The notes under the pieces: generated by a model | What the model saw: only the letters and a program-made list of their open reading frames with translations | Databases searched by the model: none | What the model was told of the DNA's origin: nothing | Position numbers and translations under genes: made by a program | Shown here: piece by piece, positions 8,053-16,569 of the stretch | How the letters are laid out: each line of letters begins with the position of its first letter | How positions within the stretch are numbered: the first letter of the stretch is position 1 | NCBI GenBank assembly: GCA_035541475.1 | Contig: DATKND010000056.1 | Span: 1-64,000 of the forward strand | Direction: 5' to 3' | Source: DASUFZ01 sp035541475 | Lineage (GTDB): Bacteria; Myxococcota_A; UBA9160; SMWR01 | DNA length: 64,000 nucleotides

Positions 8053-10457
8053 CGGGTCGCGCCCTCGACGACCTGGCGCAGCCAGGGGCCGATGTCCGGG
8101 TGGTCGAGCAACCCGGCGGCGCGCAGGCGCGCCGCGCCGATCGCGTGCACTTCGTCGGCGCTCCCCGCCGCGCGGGCCGCGCGCGCGTCGGCCTCGGCGT
8201 CGCCGTAGTCGAGCCCGTGCACGATCTCCTTCACGACCGGCACCGCCGCGGGCGCGCTCGAGAGCTCCTGGATGCCGAGGCCGATCAGGATCGGCACGGC
8301 GATCGGGTTGCTCGCGAGCTCGCCGCAGAGCGACACCGGGATGCCGGCGCGCGCCGCCGCGCGCACGCTGCGCTCGATCAGGGTCAGCACGGCCGGATGC
8401 AGCGGATCGTAGAGGTGCGCGACCCGCTCGTTGCCGCGGTCGACCGCGAGCGTGTACTGCGTGAGGTCGTTCGTTCCGATGCTGAAGAAGTCGCACTCGC
8501 GCGCGAGCACGTCGGCCGTCAGCGCGGCCGCAGGGACCTCGATCATGACGCCGACGGGGATCCCGTCGTCGAAGGGCGTCCCGGCCGCGCGCAGCTCGGA
8601 CTTCGCCTCCTCGATCAGCTCGCGCGCGCGGCGCAGCTCCTCGACCGAGCTGATCATCGGCAGCAGCAGGCGCACGTTGCCCTTCGCGCTCGCCCGCAGC
8701 ACGGCGCGTAGCTGCGCGCGGAAGGCGTCGAGGTGGAGCAACGAGAGCCGGATCGAGCGACAGCCGAGCTGCGGATTCTCCTCGGGCTCGGTGCCGAGGC
8801 TCGGCATCTCCTTGTCGCCGCCGAGATCGAGCGTGCGGAAGGTCACGGGGCGCGGCGCCAGGAAGCCGGCGACGCGCTCGTAGAGCTGCTCCTGCTCCTC
8901 CTCTTCCGGGAAGCCGCGGTGCGCGAACGCGAGCATCTCCGTGCGGAAGAGCCCGATGCCGTCGGCGCCGTGCTGCTCGACGAGCTTCAGGTCGCCGACG
9001 AGCCCGCAGTTCGCCGACAGCGCGATGCGTCGTCCGTCGCGGGTCTCGGCCGGGCGGTCGCGCAGCGCGTCGAGGTGCGAGGTGGCGATCTCGAGGCGCT
9101 GGCGCGCGCGCTCGTACTCGGCGATCAGGCGCTCGTCCGGCCCGAGGAAGACGGTGCCTTCGCCGCCGTCGACGATCGCGGTCTCGCCCGGCTGCACCGT
9201 CGCGAGCAGCCTCGCCACGCCCGTCACGGCCGGGATCTCGAGCGTGCGCGCGAGGATCGCGCCGTGCGAGGTGGGGCCGCCGTGCTCGGACACGATCGCC
9301 GCCACCTTGTCGAGATCGAGCCGCGCGAAGTGGCTCGGCAGGATGTTGTCGGTGACGACGATCGCGCCGTCCTCGAGCGCGGTCGCGTGGTCTCGCTCGC
9401 CGAGGAGCTGCTCCATCACGCGGCGCCCGACGTCCTCGACGTCGGCCATGCGGTCGCGGAAGTAGGGGTCCTCGATGCGGGCGAAGGTGCGGCGGTAGGC
9501 GTCGAGCACGTTGCGGAGTGCCACGTGCGCGCTGCCGGTCTCACGCACCTCGTCGCGCAGCTTCGCGACGAAGCCCTTGTCCTCGAGGATCTGGATGTGC
9601 GTGTGGAAGACGGCGGAGAAGTCGGGGCCGAACTGGTCGCCGACCTCTTCCCGCGTCGCGTCGAGCGCGCGGCGCGCGTCGTGGATCGCGCGCATCAGGT
9701 CCTGCTCCTCGCGAGCGCGGTCGGCGCTCGGCCGGTAGTCGAGCGCGGCGAGGTCGAGCGGGTTCTCGAGCCGGTGTACGCGCCCGATCGCGATGCCGCG
9801 CGACGTGCCGAGTCCGCGCAGCGCGATCGAGCGCTGGGCGCGCGTCGGCTGCCCGCTCACGCGGATCCCGTGCAGCGCGAGCTCGGCGGCGCTGCGCGCG
9901 GCGTCCTCCTCGGTCTCGCCGACCAGCGACAGCAGCCGCGCGTTGATCACGACCGGCGCGATCAGCTGCGCGCAGGTCTGGAACGTCGTGACCTCGTGCG
10001 CGTCGAAGAGCCGCGGCTCGCGCGTCTGCACGACCAGCACGCCGATCGTCACCCCGCGCACGATCAGCGGCGCGGCCATCAGCGAGGAGAAGCGCTCCTC
10101 GCCGGTCTCCGGGAAGTATTTGTAGCGGGGATGGCTCTCGGCTCTCTCCACCACGACGGGCGCGCGCTGCTCGGCGGCGAGTCCGACGAGGCCCTCGCCG
10201 ACGGGGAGCTGTACGCGCCCCACGGCCTCGCGGTACAGGCCGATCGTGGCCGAGAGCGTGAGCCGCGTGAGATCGGCTTCGACCAGGTAGACCGAACACA
10301 CATCGGCGTCGAGGCGCTTGGCGACGAGCTCGACCACATTCTGCAGCGTCTCGTCGAGATCGTGCGAGCGCGCGACGACCTCGGCGACGTCGGCAAGGAG
10401 GCTGACCCGATCCGAAATGGTCGGTTCTCCGGTGTCGCGATCCGGTACGAGCCGCAA
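8049..10457 (-). CDS. ptsP: GAF-domain phosphoenolpyruvate-protein phosphotransferase (EI-Ntr)
   Basis: Enzyme I of the nitrogen-type PTS, 802 residues; it autophosphorylates with PEP and hands phosphate to an NPr/HPr protein not encoded here. Residues about 17-175 form a GAF sensor domain, 210-340 the HPr-binding N-terminal EI region (GLGTSRGIAIGRV), and 365-415 the phosphohistidine domain with His398 in GGPTSHGAILAR. The remainder is the PEP-binding barrel with SIGTNDLTQYTLAVDRGN. In Proteobacteria the GAF domain commonly responds to nitrogen status (glutamine). The start is TTG at 10457, just before the family's first conserved helix (ISDRVSLLADVAEVV). Confidence 0.95.
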   Translation of the reverse strand: MRLVPDRDTGEPTISDRVSLLADVAEVVARSHDLDETLQNVVELVAKRLDADVCSVYLVEADLTRLTLSATIGLYREAVGRVQLPVGEGLVGLAAEQRAPVVVERAESHPRYKYFPETGEERFSSLMAAPLIVRGVTIGVLVVQTREPRLFDAHEVTTFQTCAQLIAPVVINARLLSLVGETEEDAARSAAELALHGIRVSGQPTRAQRSIALRGLGTSRGIAIGRVHRLENPLDLAALDYRPSADRAREEQDLMRAIHDARRALDATREEVGDQFGPDFSAVFHTHIQILEDKGFVAKLRDEVRETGSAHVALRNVLDAYRRTFARIEDPYFRDRMADVEDVGRRVMEQLLGERDHATALEDGAIVVTDNILPSHFARLDLDKVAAIVSEHGGPTSHGAILARTLEIPAVTGVARLLATVQPGETAIVDGGEGTVFLGPDERLIAEYERARQRLEIATSHLDALRDRPAETRDGRRIALSANCGLVGDLKLVEQHGADGIGLFRTEMLAFAHRGFPEEEEQEQLYERVAGFLAPRPVTFRTLDLGGDKEMPSLGTEPEENPQLGCRSIRLSLLHLDAFRAQLRAVLRASAKGNVRLLLPMISSVEELRRARELIEEAKSELRAAGTPFDDGIPVGVMIEVPAAALTADVLARECDFFSIGTNDLTQYTLAVDRGNERVAHLYDPLHPAVLTLIERSVRAAARAGIPVSLCGELASNPIAVPILIGLGIQELSSAPAAVPVVKEIVHGLDYGDAEADARAARAAGSADEVHAIGAARLRAAGLLDHPDIGPWLRQVVEGATR

Positions 10458-10519
10458 GACCGGCCGAGCAGCGCGTTAGGCGGTCGCGGAACGCGCCGAA
10501 TGTAACGAATCGCCGCCCG

Positions 10520-10538
10520 CGCTCTCCGTCGGAGAGCG
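10520..10538 (-). terminator. Hairpin downstream of the XRE gene
   Basis: CGCTCTCC-GTC-GGAGAGCG, a perfect 8-bp stem with a 3-base loop, 10 bp after the stop of the small XRE gene and 62 bp before the ptsP start. There is no T-tract, so intrinsic termination is unproven. It may instead be an RNA structure in the ptsP upstream region. Confidence 0.35.
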
Positions 10539-10548
10539 AGCGCGTGGA

Positions 10549-10818
10549 TCAGAACACCGGCGACTGCTCGCCGCCGTGCATCGGCTCGAGGGCCGTCGTC
10601 GGCGGGAACACGTGATCCTTGTCTTCGAAGCGCATGCCGAGCGCGAGCAGGATCTTGCGCTTCGTATCCATGCGGCAGTTCATGCCCTTCTCGACGCTGT
10701 GGATCGTGCGCAGAGCGACCTTGGCCTTCCGCGCGAGTTGTGCCTGGGTCATGAGTCGGTTCTCGCGCAGCTCGCGCACGCGATTCCGGCGAATCGAGGT
10801 CGATCGATTATGATCCAT
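10549..10818 (-). CDS. Small XRE-family helix-turn-helix regulator
   Basis: An 89-residue DNA-binding protein. The helix-turn-helix lies at about residues 18-60 (ELRENRLMTQAQLARKAKVA, then LRTIHSVEKGMNCRMDTKRKILLALGM), the classic XRE/Cro order. After the HTH there is only a short tail, so no ligand domain. The ATG at 10818 is chosen because AGGGAG sits nine bases before it; the upstream extension is low-complexity and unlikely. It is transcribed divergently from the AsmA-like gene, and the intergenic region carries a long inverted repeat that could be its operator. Confidence 0.85.
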   Translation of the reverse strand: MDHNRSTSIRRNRVRELRENRLMTQAQLARKAKVALRTIHSVEKGMNCRMDTKRKILLALGMRFEDKDHVFPPTTALEPMHGGEQSPVF

Positions 10819-10977
10819 TCCGTCGCACTCCCTGAACCACGCCAGACGCCGCCATGCGGCACCCCTCGGCTTGGAGTGCCGTTTCGACCGCAGGCGGGAT
10901 TTCTTTAGGGAAAATGAGAGCTTGGCGGCGTGACGGGGGGAGTGAGCCCCGAGGCAGGAACCGCTGCGGGGACCCGC

Positions 10978-11011
10978 ACATCGCCCCCACGGGTGCGCGT
11001 GTGGGCGATGT
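10978..11011. promoter_or_regulatory. Long imperfect inverted repeat between divergent genes
   Basis: Arms 10978-10990 and 10999-11011 pair at 12 of 13 positions (one C/T mismatch at 10987/11002) around an 8-base G+C loop. It lies in the 265-bp gap between the XRE regulator and the AsmA-like gene. Its dyad symmetry fits an operator bound by a dimeric HTH protein, or a stable hairpin in the AsmA leader. Nothing else in this gap is supported. Confidence 0.4.
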
Positions 11012-11083
11012 GAATGAACCCAAGGTAGGGATCGCCGATCCGCAGCGTGCGGTTGGAGCGCGCTCCCCGCAGGATTCCCAACC

Positions 11084-13960
11084 TTGAGCAACGGCTCGGG
11101 CGAGAAGGCGTCGGGGTCGCGCGGCCTGCGCAGGCTGCTGGTGCTGGTCCTGGTGCTGGGACTGCTGGGGGGTCTGGGTGTCGCCGCCTACCAGGCGACC
11201 CGAGCCCTCGCGCCCGATCAGCTGCGCGCGGAAGTGGAGGCACTGCTCGCGCGGGCCACCCACGGGCCGGTCGAGATCATGGACCTGCGCCCGATCTGGA
11301 AGATGCCACCCGGGCTCGAGGCAGACGGGCTGTGGCTCTACGACGGCGCCCTCACCGTCGAGCACGCGCGCGCCCGACTCGACCCGGTCTCGCTGCTGTT
11401 GGGACGTCCGCACCTGACGCGCCTCGATCTCGACGGCGCGGAGCTGCGCTTCACCCAGGACAAGGACGAGAGCTGGAAGCCGGATTTCGGCGACCGCGAC
11501 GAGCCGCCGCCTGTCAGCGAGGCCTCGCTCGCGCCGATGCGCGTCGCGTCGGGGGTGGCGCGCTTCCTGCTCACGCGGCCGGAGCTCGCGGACGACGTCG
11601 TCGTCGCGAATGGCCGGCTCTCCTTCAAGGGATCGGGGCCGCATGCGGCGTCGATCCAGCTCGTCGATCTCGCCGGCGAGCTCGCGCACAGCCGCCTGCT
11701 CGGAAAGGCGAGCCTCGATCTCCAGGCGCGCTGGGTCGAAGGTCGCTCGGAGCGAGGCGTGCTCGCGTGGAAGGGCAGCCGCAGCCTCGGGGGTCGCATC
11801 GACCTGACCCTCAGCGCGAGCGGCCTCGAGCTCTCGGCGCTCCAGCAGGAGCTCCGCGCGCTCGTGCCGGAGCTGACTTTGCGCGGACGCCTCGACGGAG
11901 TCGCTCAGTTCGAGGGCATCGCGCCGGGCAACGATCGCTACGCCCTGTCGCTCACGGCCAGGGAGCTCGAGGCGCGCGCCGGCGCCAGCGCCGACGCGAC
12001 CTGGCTGCGCGTTCCGAACCTCACGGCAGACGCGCGCCTCGCCCTCGATTCGAAGCGGCTGACCTTGTCCGACGGCCACGTCGGGGCCGGCGAGTGGAAA
12101 CTCTCCCTCGATGGCGAAATGGGCCGCCCCTTCGGGCCAGCCTCGCAGACGCGAGGCCGCATCGCGGTCGAGAACCTCTCGCTCGATCCCGAGGCCGCGC
12201 AGTCGCTGGTCGGCTGGCTGCCGGCGTCGGTGCGCGAGTCCGCGCGCGATGTGGTCGGCCGCGTGCGCGAGGGGCGCCTCGTTCGCGGCGAGCTCTCGGC
12301 GGACGCCCCGCTCGAGCAGTGGAGCCGCGCACTCGCGGGAAAGCTCGATGCCATGCTGCCCGCGCTCACGCTCTCCGCGGACCTCGACGGCGTGCGCGTC
12401 GCGCTCCAGCCGACGCGCGAGCTCTCGCAGCTCTCGGGCGGGCTCAGCTGGAGCGACGGCGTGCTCGAGGTGGAGAAGGCGCGCGCGCTGCTCGACGGCC
12501 AGCCGCTGCCCACGCTCGATGTGCGCTTCCGTGGGCTGGCGCGCGTGCTCGCCTCGGCCGAGTCGGAGCGTGCCATGGGCGCGTCCGCCGTGTCTCTTCC
12601 GGGTGTCACACCGCTCCACGCGGTCTTCCAGTCGGCGCCGGACGAAACCTCGCCGCCGCCGCCCATCATCACGCTCGACCTCGACCGCTTCCAGCACCCG
12701 ACCCTGCTCTGGCCTCTGCGCCAGGTGCACGCAGAAGTGTCGCCGCGCGCGGACGGGCTCTTCGTGGCGATCCGCAGCGCGCGCTGGGCGGGTGTTCCGA
12801 TCGAGGGCGAGATCGATTGGACGCTCGAGCCCGAGCGCCGCCTCGCCGTGCGCCTCGAGGCGCCCGAGGCGACTCCGGCGCCGGCGCCTGCATCGACCCC
12901 GGATGAGCCGGCGCAGCTCGCGGGATCGCCCGCGCCTCCCGAGCCCGCCGGCGCCGACGATGGCGCCTGGGCCACCGGACACATTACGATCGGCGCGACA
13001 CAAGGCAGTTTCCGACAGCGCACCACCATGGCGCGCTTGCGCGCGATCGGCGCGAGGGTGAGCTTCGACGACGTCCACTGCGCGCTCGACCCGAGCGGCG
13101 AGATCACGGGCTCGCTCGAGCTCGACCTCTCGCGCAGCGACGCGGTGCCCTACTCGCTCGACGCGAAGCTCGAATCCGGCGACCTCGCGGCGCTGCTCGC
13201 GCAGCGCGGCGTGAAGGGCGAGCCGATGTCCGGAACGCTCGAGATCCTCGGCCCGCTCTCCGGCACGCTCGTGCCGGGTCAGCCGCTGCTCCACGACGCG
13301 AACGGCGCGCTCGGCTTCAGCTTGCGCGACGGCACGATCCCGAAGACGGTGCCGCCGGTCCTTGCGCTCGCGCTCGCGAGCGACTCGCTCAACCCGTTCT
13401 CGTCGCGCGATCGGATCCGCTACGACCACATCGACGCGGATCTCCACTTTGCGAACGGCACGGTCTCGACGCAGGCGCTCGATGTCGACGGCCCCGACCT
13501 GCGGCTGTTCGCGGCGGGCGAGATCGGTCTCGCCGAGACGCCGAATCCGCTGCGCGCGGAGCTCGCTCTCTTCCTGTTCCGACAGCTCGACTGGGCGCTC
13601 GTCAAGATCCCGATCCTGAACGAGCTGCTGCTCGGCGAGAACAAGAACCTGGTTGCGGCCTACTTCAAGATCGTGGGAACCTGGCAGGACCCGGTCGCGC
13701 ACGCGCAGCCGCTGCTCACCATGAAGGACACCGCCGGAGGCGACATTCTCGAGGGGATCCCGCGCGTGGTGGTCCAGGGCGTGAAGGCGATCGGCGGGCT
13801 GCTGGCGCCGGCCGCGCGCCCGCCCGCGCAGAGTGCGCCCGCTCCGACACCGGGCGGATCCTCCGCGCAGACCGCGCCCGCGCCGACCGCCGAGCCTTCC
13901 GCGCAGGGCGCGCCGCCTCCGACGCCGCCCCGCGCGGGCGAGGCGCCGGCGGGCTCGTGA
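11084..13960 (+). CDS. AsmA-like/DUF3971-type envelope protein
   Basis: A 958-residue protein with one N-terminal membrane anchor (about residues 17-38) followed by a very long periplasmic region rich in beta-strand repeats. It ends in an AsmA C-terminal-like segment (about 690-900: GNGALGFSLRDGTI-like, DHIDADLHFANGTVSTQALDVDGPDLRLFAAGEIGL) and a Pro/Ala-rich tail of about 60 residues. AsmA-like proteins (YhdP, TamB, AsmA) are thought to bridge the inner and outer membranes and move phospholipids; that role is inferred from architecture. The start is TTG at 11084. The end overlaps the nucleotidyltransferase gene by four bases. Confidence 0.75.
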   Translation: MSNGSGEKASGSRGLRRLLVLVLVLGLLGGLGVAAYQATRALAPDQLRAEVEALLARATHGPVEIMDLRPIWKMPPGLEADGLWLYDGALTVEHARARLDPVSLLLGRPHLTRLDLDGAELRFTQDKDESWKPDFGDRDEPPPVSEASLAPMRVASGVARFLLTRPELADDVVVANGRLSFKGSGPHAASIQLVDLAGELAHSRLLGKASLDLQARWVEGRSERGVLAWKGSRSLGGRIDLTLSASGLELSALQQELRALVPELTLRGRLDGVAQFEGIAPGNDRYALSLTARELEARAGASADATWLRVPNLTADARLALDSKRLTLSDGHVGAGEWKLSLDGEMGRPFGPASQTRGRIAVENLSLDPEAAQSLVGWLPASVRESARDVVGRVREGRLVRGELSADAPLEQWSRALAGKLDAMLPALTLSADLDGVRVALQPTRELSQLSGGLSWSDGVLEVEKARALLDGQPLPTLDVRFRGLARVLASAESERAMGASAVSLPGVTPLHAVFQSAPDETSPPPPIITLDLDRFQHPTLLWPLRQVHAEVSPRADGLFVAIRSARWAGVPIEGEIDWTLEPERRLAVRLEAPEATPAPAPASTPDEPAQLAGSPAPPEPAGADDGAWATGHITIGATQGSFRQRTTMARLRAIGARVSFDDVHCALDPSGEITGSLELDLSRSDAVPYSLDAKLESGDLAALLAQRGVKGEPMSGTLEILGPLSGTLVPGQPLLHDANGALGFSLRDGTIPKTVPPVLALALASDSLNPFSSRDRIRYDHIDADLHFANGTVSTQALDVDGPDLRLFAAGEIGLAETPNPLRAELALFLFRQLDWALVKIPILNELLLGENKNLVAAYFKIVGTWQDPVAHAQPLLTMKDTAGGDILEGIPRVVVQGVKAIGGLLAPAARPPAQSAPAPTPGGSSAQTAPAPTAEPSAQGAPPPTPPRAGEAPAGS

Positions 13961-14451
13961 CGGCGCGACCGCGCAGCGCGCGCGGCAAGCTGCTCTCGCG
14001 CCGCACCGCGCGCGCGGCGCTGCAGCAGGCCCGGCGGCGCGGCGAGCGCGTCGTCTTTACCAACGGCTGCTTCGATCTCCTCCACGTCGGTCACGTGCGC
14101 AGCCTCGAGCGCGCGCGCCGCTGCGGGGATCGGCTGATCGTCGCGGTCAACGGCGACGCCTCCGTGCGGCGCCTGAAGGGACGCGGCCGCCCGATCGTGC
14201 CGGCTAGGCGGCGCGCCGAGATCGTCGCGGCGCTCGAGTGCGTGGACTGGGTGGTAGTCTTCGCCGAGAACACGCCCCTCGCACTGATCCGCAGCTTGCG
14301 TCCGGACGTGCTCGCGAAGGGCGGCGACTGGCGGCTCGAGGAGATCGTGGGACGCGCGGAGGTCGAGAGCTGGGGCGGTCGCGTGGTGCGCATCCCGGTC
14401 GTGCCGGGCGCCCGCACGACCGCGCTCGTGGCTCGGATCCGCGGCGCGTGA
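13957..14451 (+). CDS. rfaE2: D-beta-D-heptose 1-phosphate adenylyltransferase-type nucleotidyltransferase
   Basis: A 164-residue cytidylyltransferase-fold enzyme corresponding to the C-terminal half of HldE. It has the signature TNGCFDLLHVGHV (HxGH at residues 43-46), VAVNGDASVRRLKG, and the KGGDW segment near residue 126. The expected reaction is activation of heptose 1-phosphate with ATP to ADP-heptose for LPS core synthesis. The kinase half (RfaE1) is not adjacent. The GTG start is embedded in the AsmA-like gene's stop (GTGA), so the two are coupled, which supports an outer-membrane role for both. Related family members activate other sugars, so the substrate is likely but not proven. Confidence 0.85.
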   Translation: MTARPRSARGKLLSRRTARAALQQARRRGERVVFTNGCFDLLHVGHVRSLERARRCGDRLIVAVNGDASVRRLKGRGRPIVPARRRAEIVAALECVDWVVVFAENTPLALIRSLRPDVLAKGGDWRLEEIVGRAEVESWGGRVVRIPVVPGARTTALVARIRGA

Positions 14452-14577
14452 TCATGCCGGGCCCTCGCGCTCGCTGTTCGCTCGCGCTCGGGCTACCGGC
14501 CTTCGCTCGGCAAGCCTTTGCGATCTCCGCTCGGCTGCGCCTCGCTGCGCGCCGGACGGCTTGCCTCGCTGCGCGTC

Positions 14578-14597
14578 GGCCGACCTGTGGGTCGGCC
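14578..14597 (+). terminator. Perfect GC hairpin before the MoxR gene
   Basis: GGCCGACC-TGTG-GGTCGGCC, an 8-bp perfect stem with a 4-base loop, ending 9 bp before the moxR start. An outer pair GGCAAGCC (14509-14516) and GGCTTGCC (14558-14565) brackets further GC-rich repeats. No T-tract follows. It could end the AsmA-like/rfaE2 transcript or fold in the leader of the MoxR operon. Confidence 0.35.
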
Positions 14598-14606
14598 TCC
14601 TAGCCG

Positions 14607-15608
14607 ATGGAGCCGGTCCGCACGCTTCCGGCGAGCGCTCCCGGTCGGACGCTCCAGCGGCTCGCCGACGAGATCGGCCGCGTCGTCGTCGGACAGCGCG
14701 CGCTGGTCGAAGGCCTGCTCGTCGCGCTCCTCTCGAGCGGGCATGCGCTCGTCGAAGGCGTTCCCGGCCTCGCCAAGACCACCGCGATCCGCACGCTCGC
14801 GCACGCGCTCGGACTCGGCTTCGGGCGCATCCAGTTCACGCCGGACCTGCTGCCGGGCGATCTGCTCGGGACGCCCGTCTACGAGGCCGCGCGCGGGGCC
14901 TTCGTGGTGCGGCGCGGTCCGATCTTCGCGCCGGTGCTGCTCGCCGACGAAATCAACCGCGCGCCGGCCAAGGTGCAGTCGGCGCTGCTCGAGGCGATGG
15001 AGGAGCGGCAGGTCTCGATCGGCGACGAGACGCACCCGCTGCCCGAACCCTTCTTCGTGATGGCCACACAGAATCCGGTCGAGCTCGAGGGAACCTATCC
15101 GCTGCCCGAGGCGCAGATCGATCGCTTCCTGGTGAAGCTGCAGGTCCCGTATCCCGAGAGCGACGAGGAGCGCGACATCGTGCTGCGCGATGCCGAGGGC
15201 CCGGTGCATGTGGCGCAGGTGGCCGACGCGGCGGAGCTCGCGGGCCTGCGGCGCGCCGCGGCGTCCGTGCACGTGGCGCCCGCGCTCGTCGACTACGCGG
15301 TGCGGCTCGCGCGCGCGACCCGGGATCCGGCGGCCGCTGGCGCGCGCATCGCCGACGCCTCGGGCGCGCCCGCGCCCGCGCACTGCGTCGCACTCGGCGC
15401 GTCGCCGCGCGGCTCGATCTACCTGGTGCGAGCCGCGCGCGCCCGAGCGCTGCTCGACGGACGCGACTACGTGACGCCGCACGACATGAAGCGGGTCGCA
15501 CCCGACGTGCTGCGACACCGCGTGGTGACGAGCTACGAGGCGGAGGCCGCCGGCATCACGGCCGAAGGCGTGGTGCGCGCCGTACTGGCGGCGGTCGAGA
15601 CCGCGTAG
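14607..15608 (+). CDS. MoxR-family AAA+ ATPase
   Basis: A 333-residue AAA+ chaperone-like ATPase. Walker A is GVPGLAKT (residues 51-58) and Walker B is LLADEINRAP (111-120). Sensor and family motifs FFVMATQNPVELEGTYPLPEAQIDRF follow, then a C-terminal lid domain. MoxR proteins act with VWA-domain proteins in maturation or stress complexes. Here the gene heads a cluster with DUF58, two VWA proteins and a BatD-like protein, the classic Bat (Bacteroides aerotolerance) order. An ATG is used. Eight bases separate it from the DUF58 gene. Confidence 0.93.
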   Translation: MEPVRTLPASAPGRTLQRLADEIGRVVVGQRALVEGLLVALLSSGHALVEGVPGLAKTTAIRTLAHALGLGFGRIQFTPDLLPGDLLGTPVYEAARGAFVVRRGPIFAPVLLADEINRAPAKVQSALLEAMEERQVSIGDETHPLPEPFFVMATQNPVELEGTYPLPEAQIDRFLVKLQVPYPESDEERDIVLRDAEGPVHVAQVADAAELAGLRRAAASVHVAPALVDYAVRLARATRDPAAAGARIADASGAPAPAHCVALGASPRGSIYLVRAARARALLDGRDYVTPHDMKRVAPDVLRHRVVTSYEAEAAGITAEGVVRAVLAAVETA

Positions 15609-15615
15609 GCCTGCG

Positions 15616-16569
15616 GTGCCTCGTGCCGCCCGCGCCGAGCCGCCGCGCAGCGAAGACCTCGCCCGCGCGGCCCGGCTGTTGGTGGTGCGGAGCCGGCGAG
15701 AAGCGACGGGCCTGTTCGCGGGCAACTACGCGAGCGCCTTCCGCGGCGGCGGTCTCGAGTTCGAGGAGTCGCGACCCTACGTGCCAGGCGACGACGTGCG
15801 CACGATCGACTGGAACGCGACCGCCCGTCACGGCGAGACCTACGTGAAGCGCTTCCGCGAGGAGCGCGACCAGACGCTGCTCTTCGCCTTCGACTGCTCG
15901 GCCTCGATGCGCTCCGGAAGCGGCAGCTCCTCGCGCGCCGGCACCGCCGCGCACGCGCTCGCGCTGCTGGCCGCGTCGGCGGGCCGGGCCGGCGATCGCG
16001 TCGGCCTCGTCGCCTTCGACGACCGGGTGCGCGCGTGGATCCCGCCCGCGCGCGGTGTCGCGCACGGACGCCGCGTGGTGGAGACCGCGCTCGCCTGTGC
16101 CGCGGCGGCGCGCGGCGGTACGCAGATCGGCGCCGGGCTGCGCGCGCTGCGGCCCGAGGCGCGCCGGAGCTGCGTGCTGGTGCTGCTGTCGGACTTCCGC
16201 GACGAGCGGCTGCTCCCGGACTCCGGGAGCCCCGCGGCGCTGCGCGCGCTGATGGCGGAGCAAGGCCCTCGCCACGACCTCGTCGCGGGCGCCGTGCTCG
16301 ACCCGACCGAGCTCGCGCTGCAAGCCGTGGGCTCCGTCCGGATGGCGGACCCCGAGCGCCCCGGCGCCACCTGGATCCTCGACACTGGAAGGCGACGCGT
16401 GCGCGAGGCCTGGCTCGCGGCCTGCGCGGCGCGGCGCGAGCGCGTCGCCGCGGCCCTGCGCCGCGCCGGCGGGGACCTCTTCTGGCTGCGCACCGACCGG
16501 AGCCCGCTCCACGCTCTCGGCCGCTTCTTCCAGGAGCGCGCGGCGAGGCGCCAGCGCGTGTCGCGATGA
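15616..16569 (+). CDS. DUF58 domain protein
   Basis: A 317-residue protein with the DUF58 signature GLEFEESRPYVPGDDVRTIDWNATAR (about residues 46-71) and a following VWA-like region (FDCSASM near 95). The MIDAS is degenerate: DCSAS replaces the usual DxSxS. Partner proteins of this type assemble with MoxR ATPases; the client is unknown. No signal peptide or membrane helix is evident, so it is likely cytoplasmic. The start is GTG. The stop overlaps the following lipoprotein gene at ATGA. Confidence 0.9.
   Translation: MPRAARAEPPRSEDLARAARLLVVRSRREATGLFAGNYASAFRGGGLEFEESRPYVPGDDVRTIDWNATARHGETYVKRFREERDQTLLFAFDCSASMRSGSGSSSRAGTAAHALALLAASAGRAGDRVGLVAFDDRVRAWIPPARGVAHGRRVVETALACAAAARGGTQIGAGLRALRPEARRSCVLVLLSDFRDERLLPDSGSPAALRALMAEQGPRHDLVAGAVLDPTELALQAVGSVRMADPERPGATWILDTGRRRVREAWLAACAARRERVAAALRRAGGDLFWLRTDRSPLHALGRFFQERAARRQRVSR

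Noticed and set aside
10808..13702. Open frame of 964 codons opposite the AsmA-like gene
   Set aside because: Arg/Glu/Ala-rich shadow without recognisable motifs. The plus-strand frame has a membrane anchor and AsmA-like C-terminal blocks.
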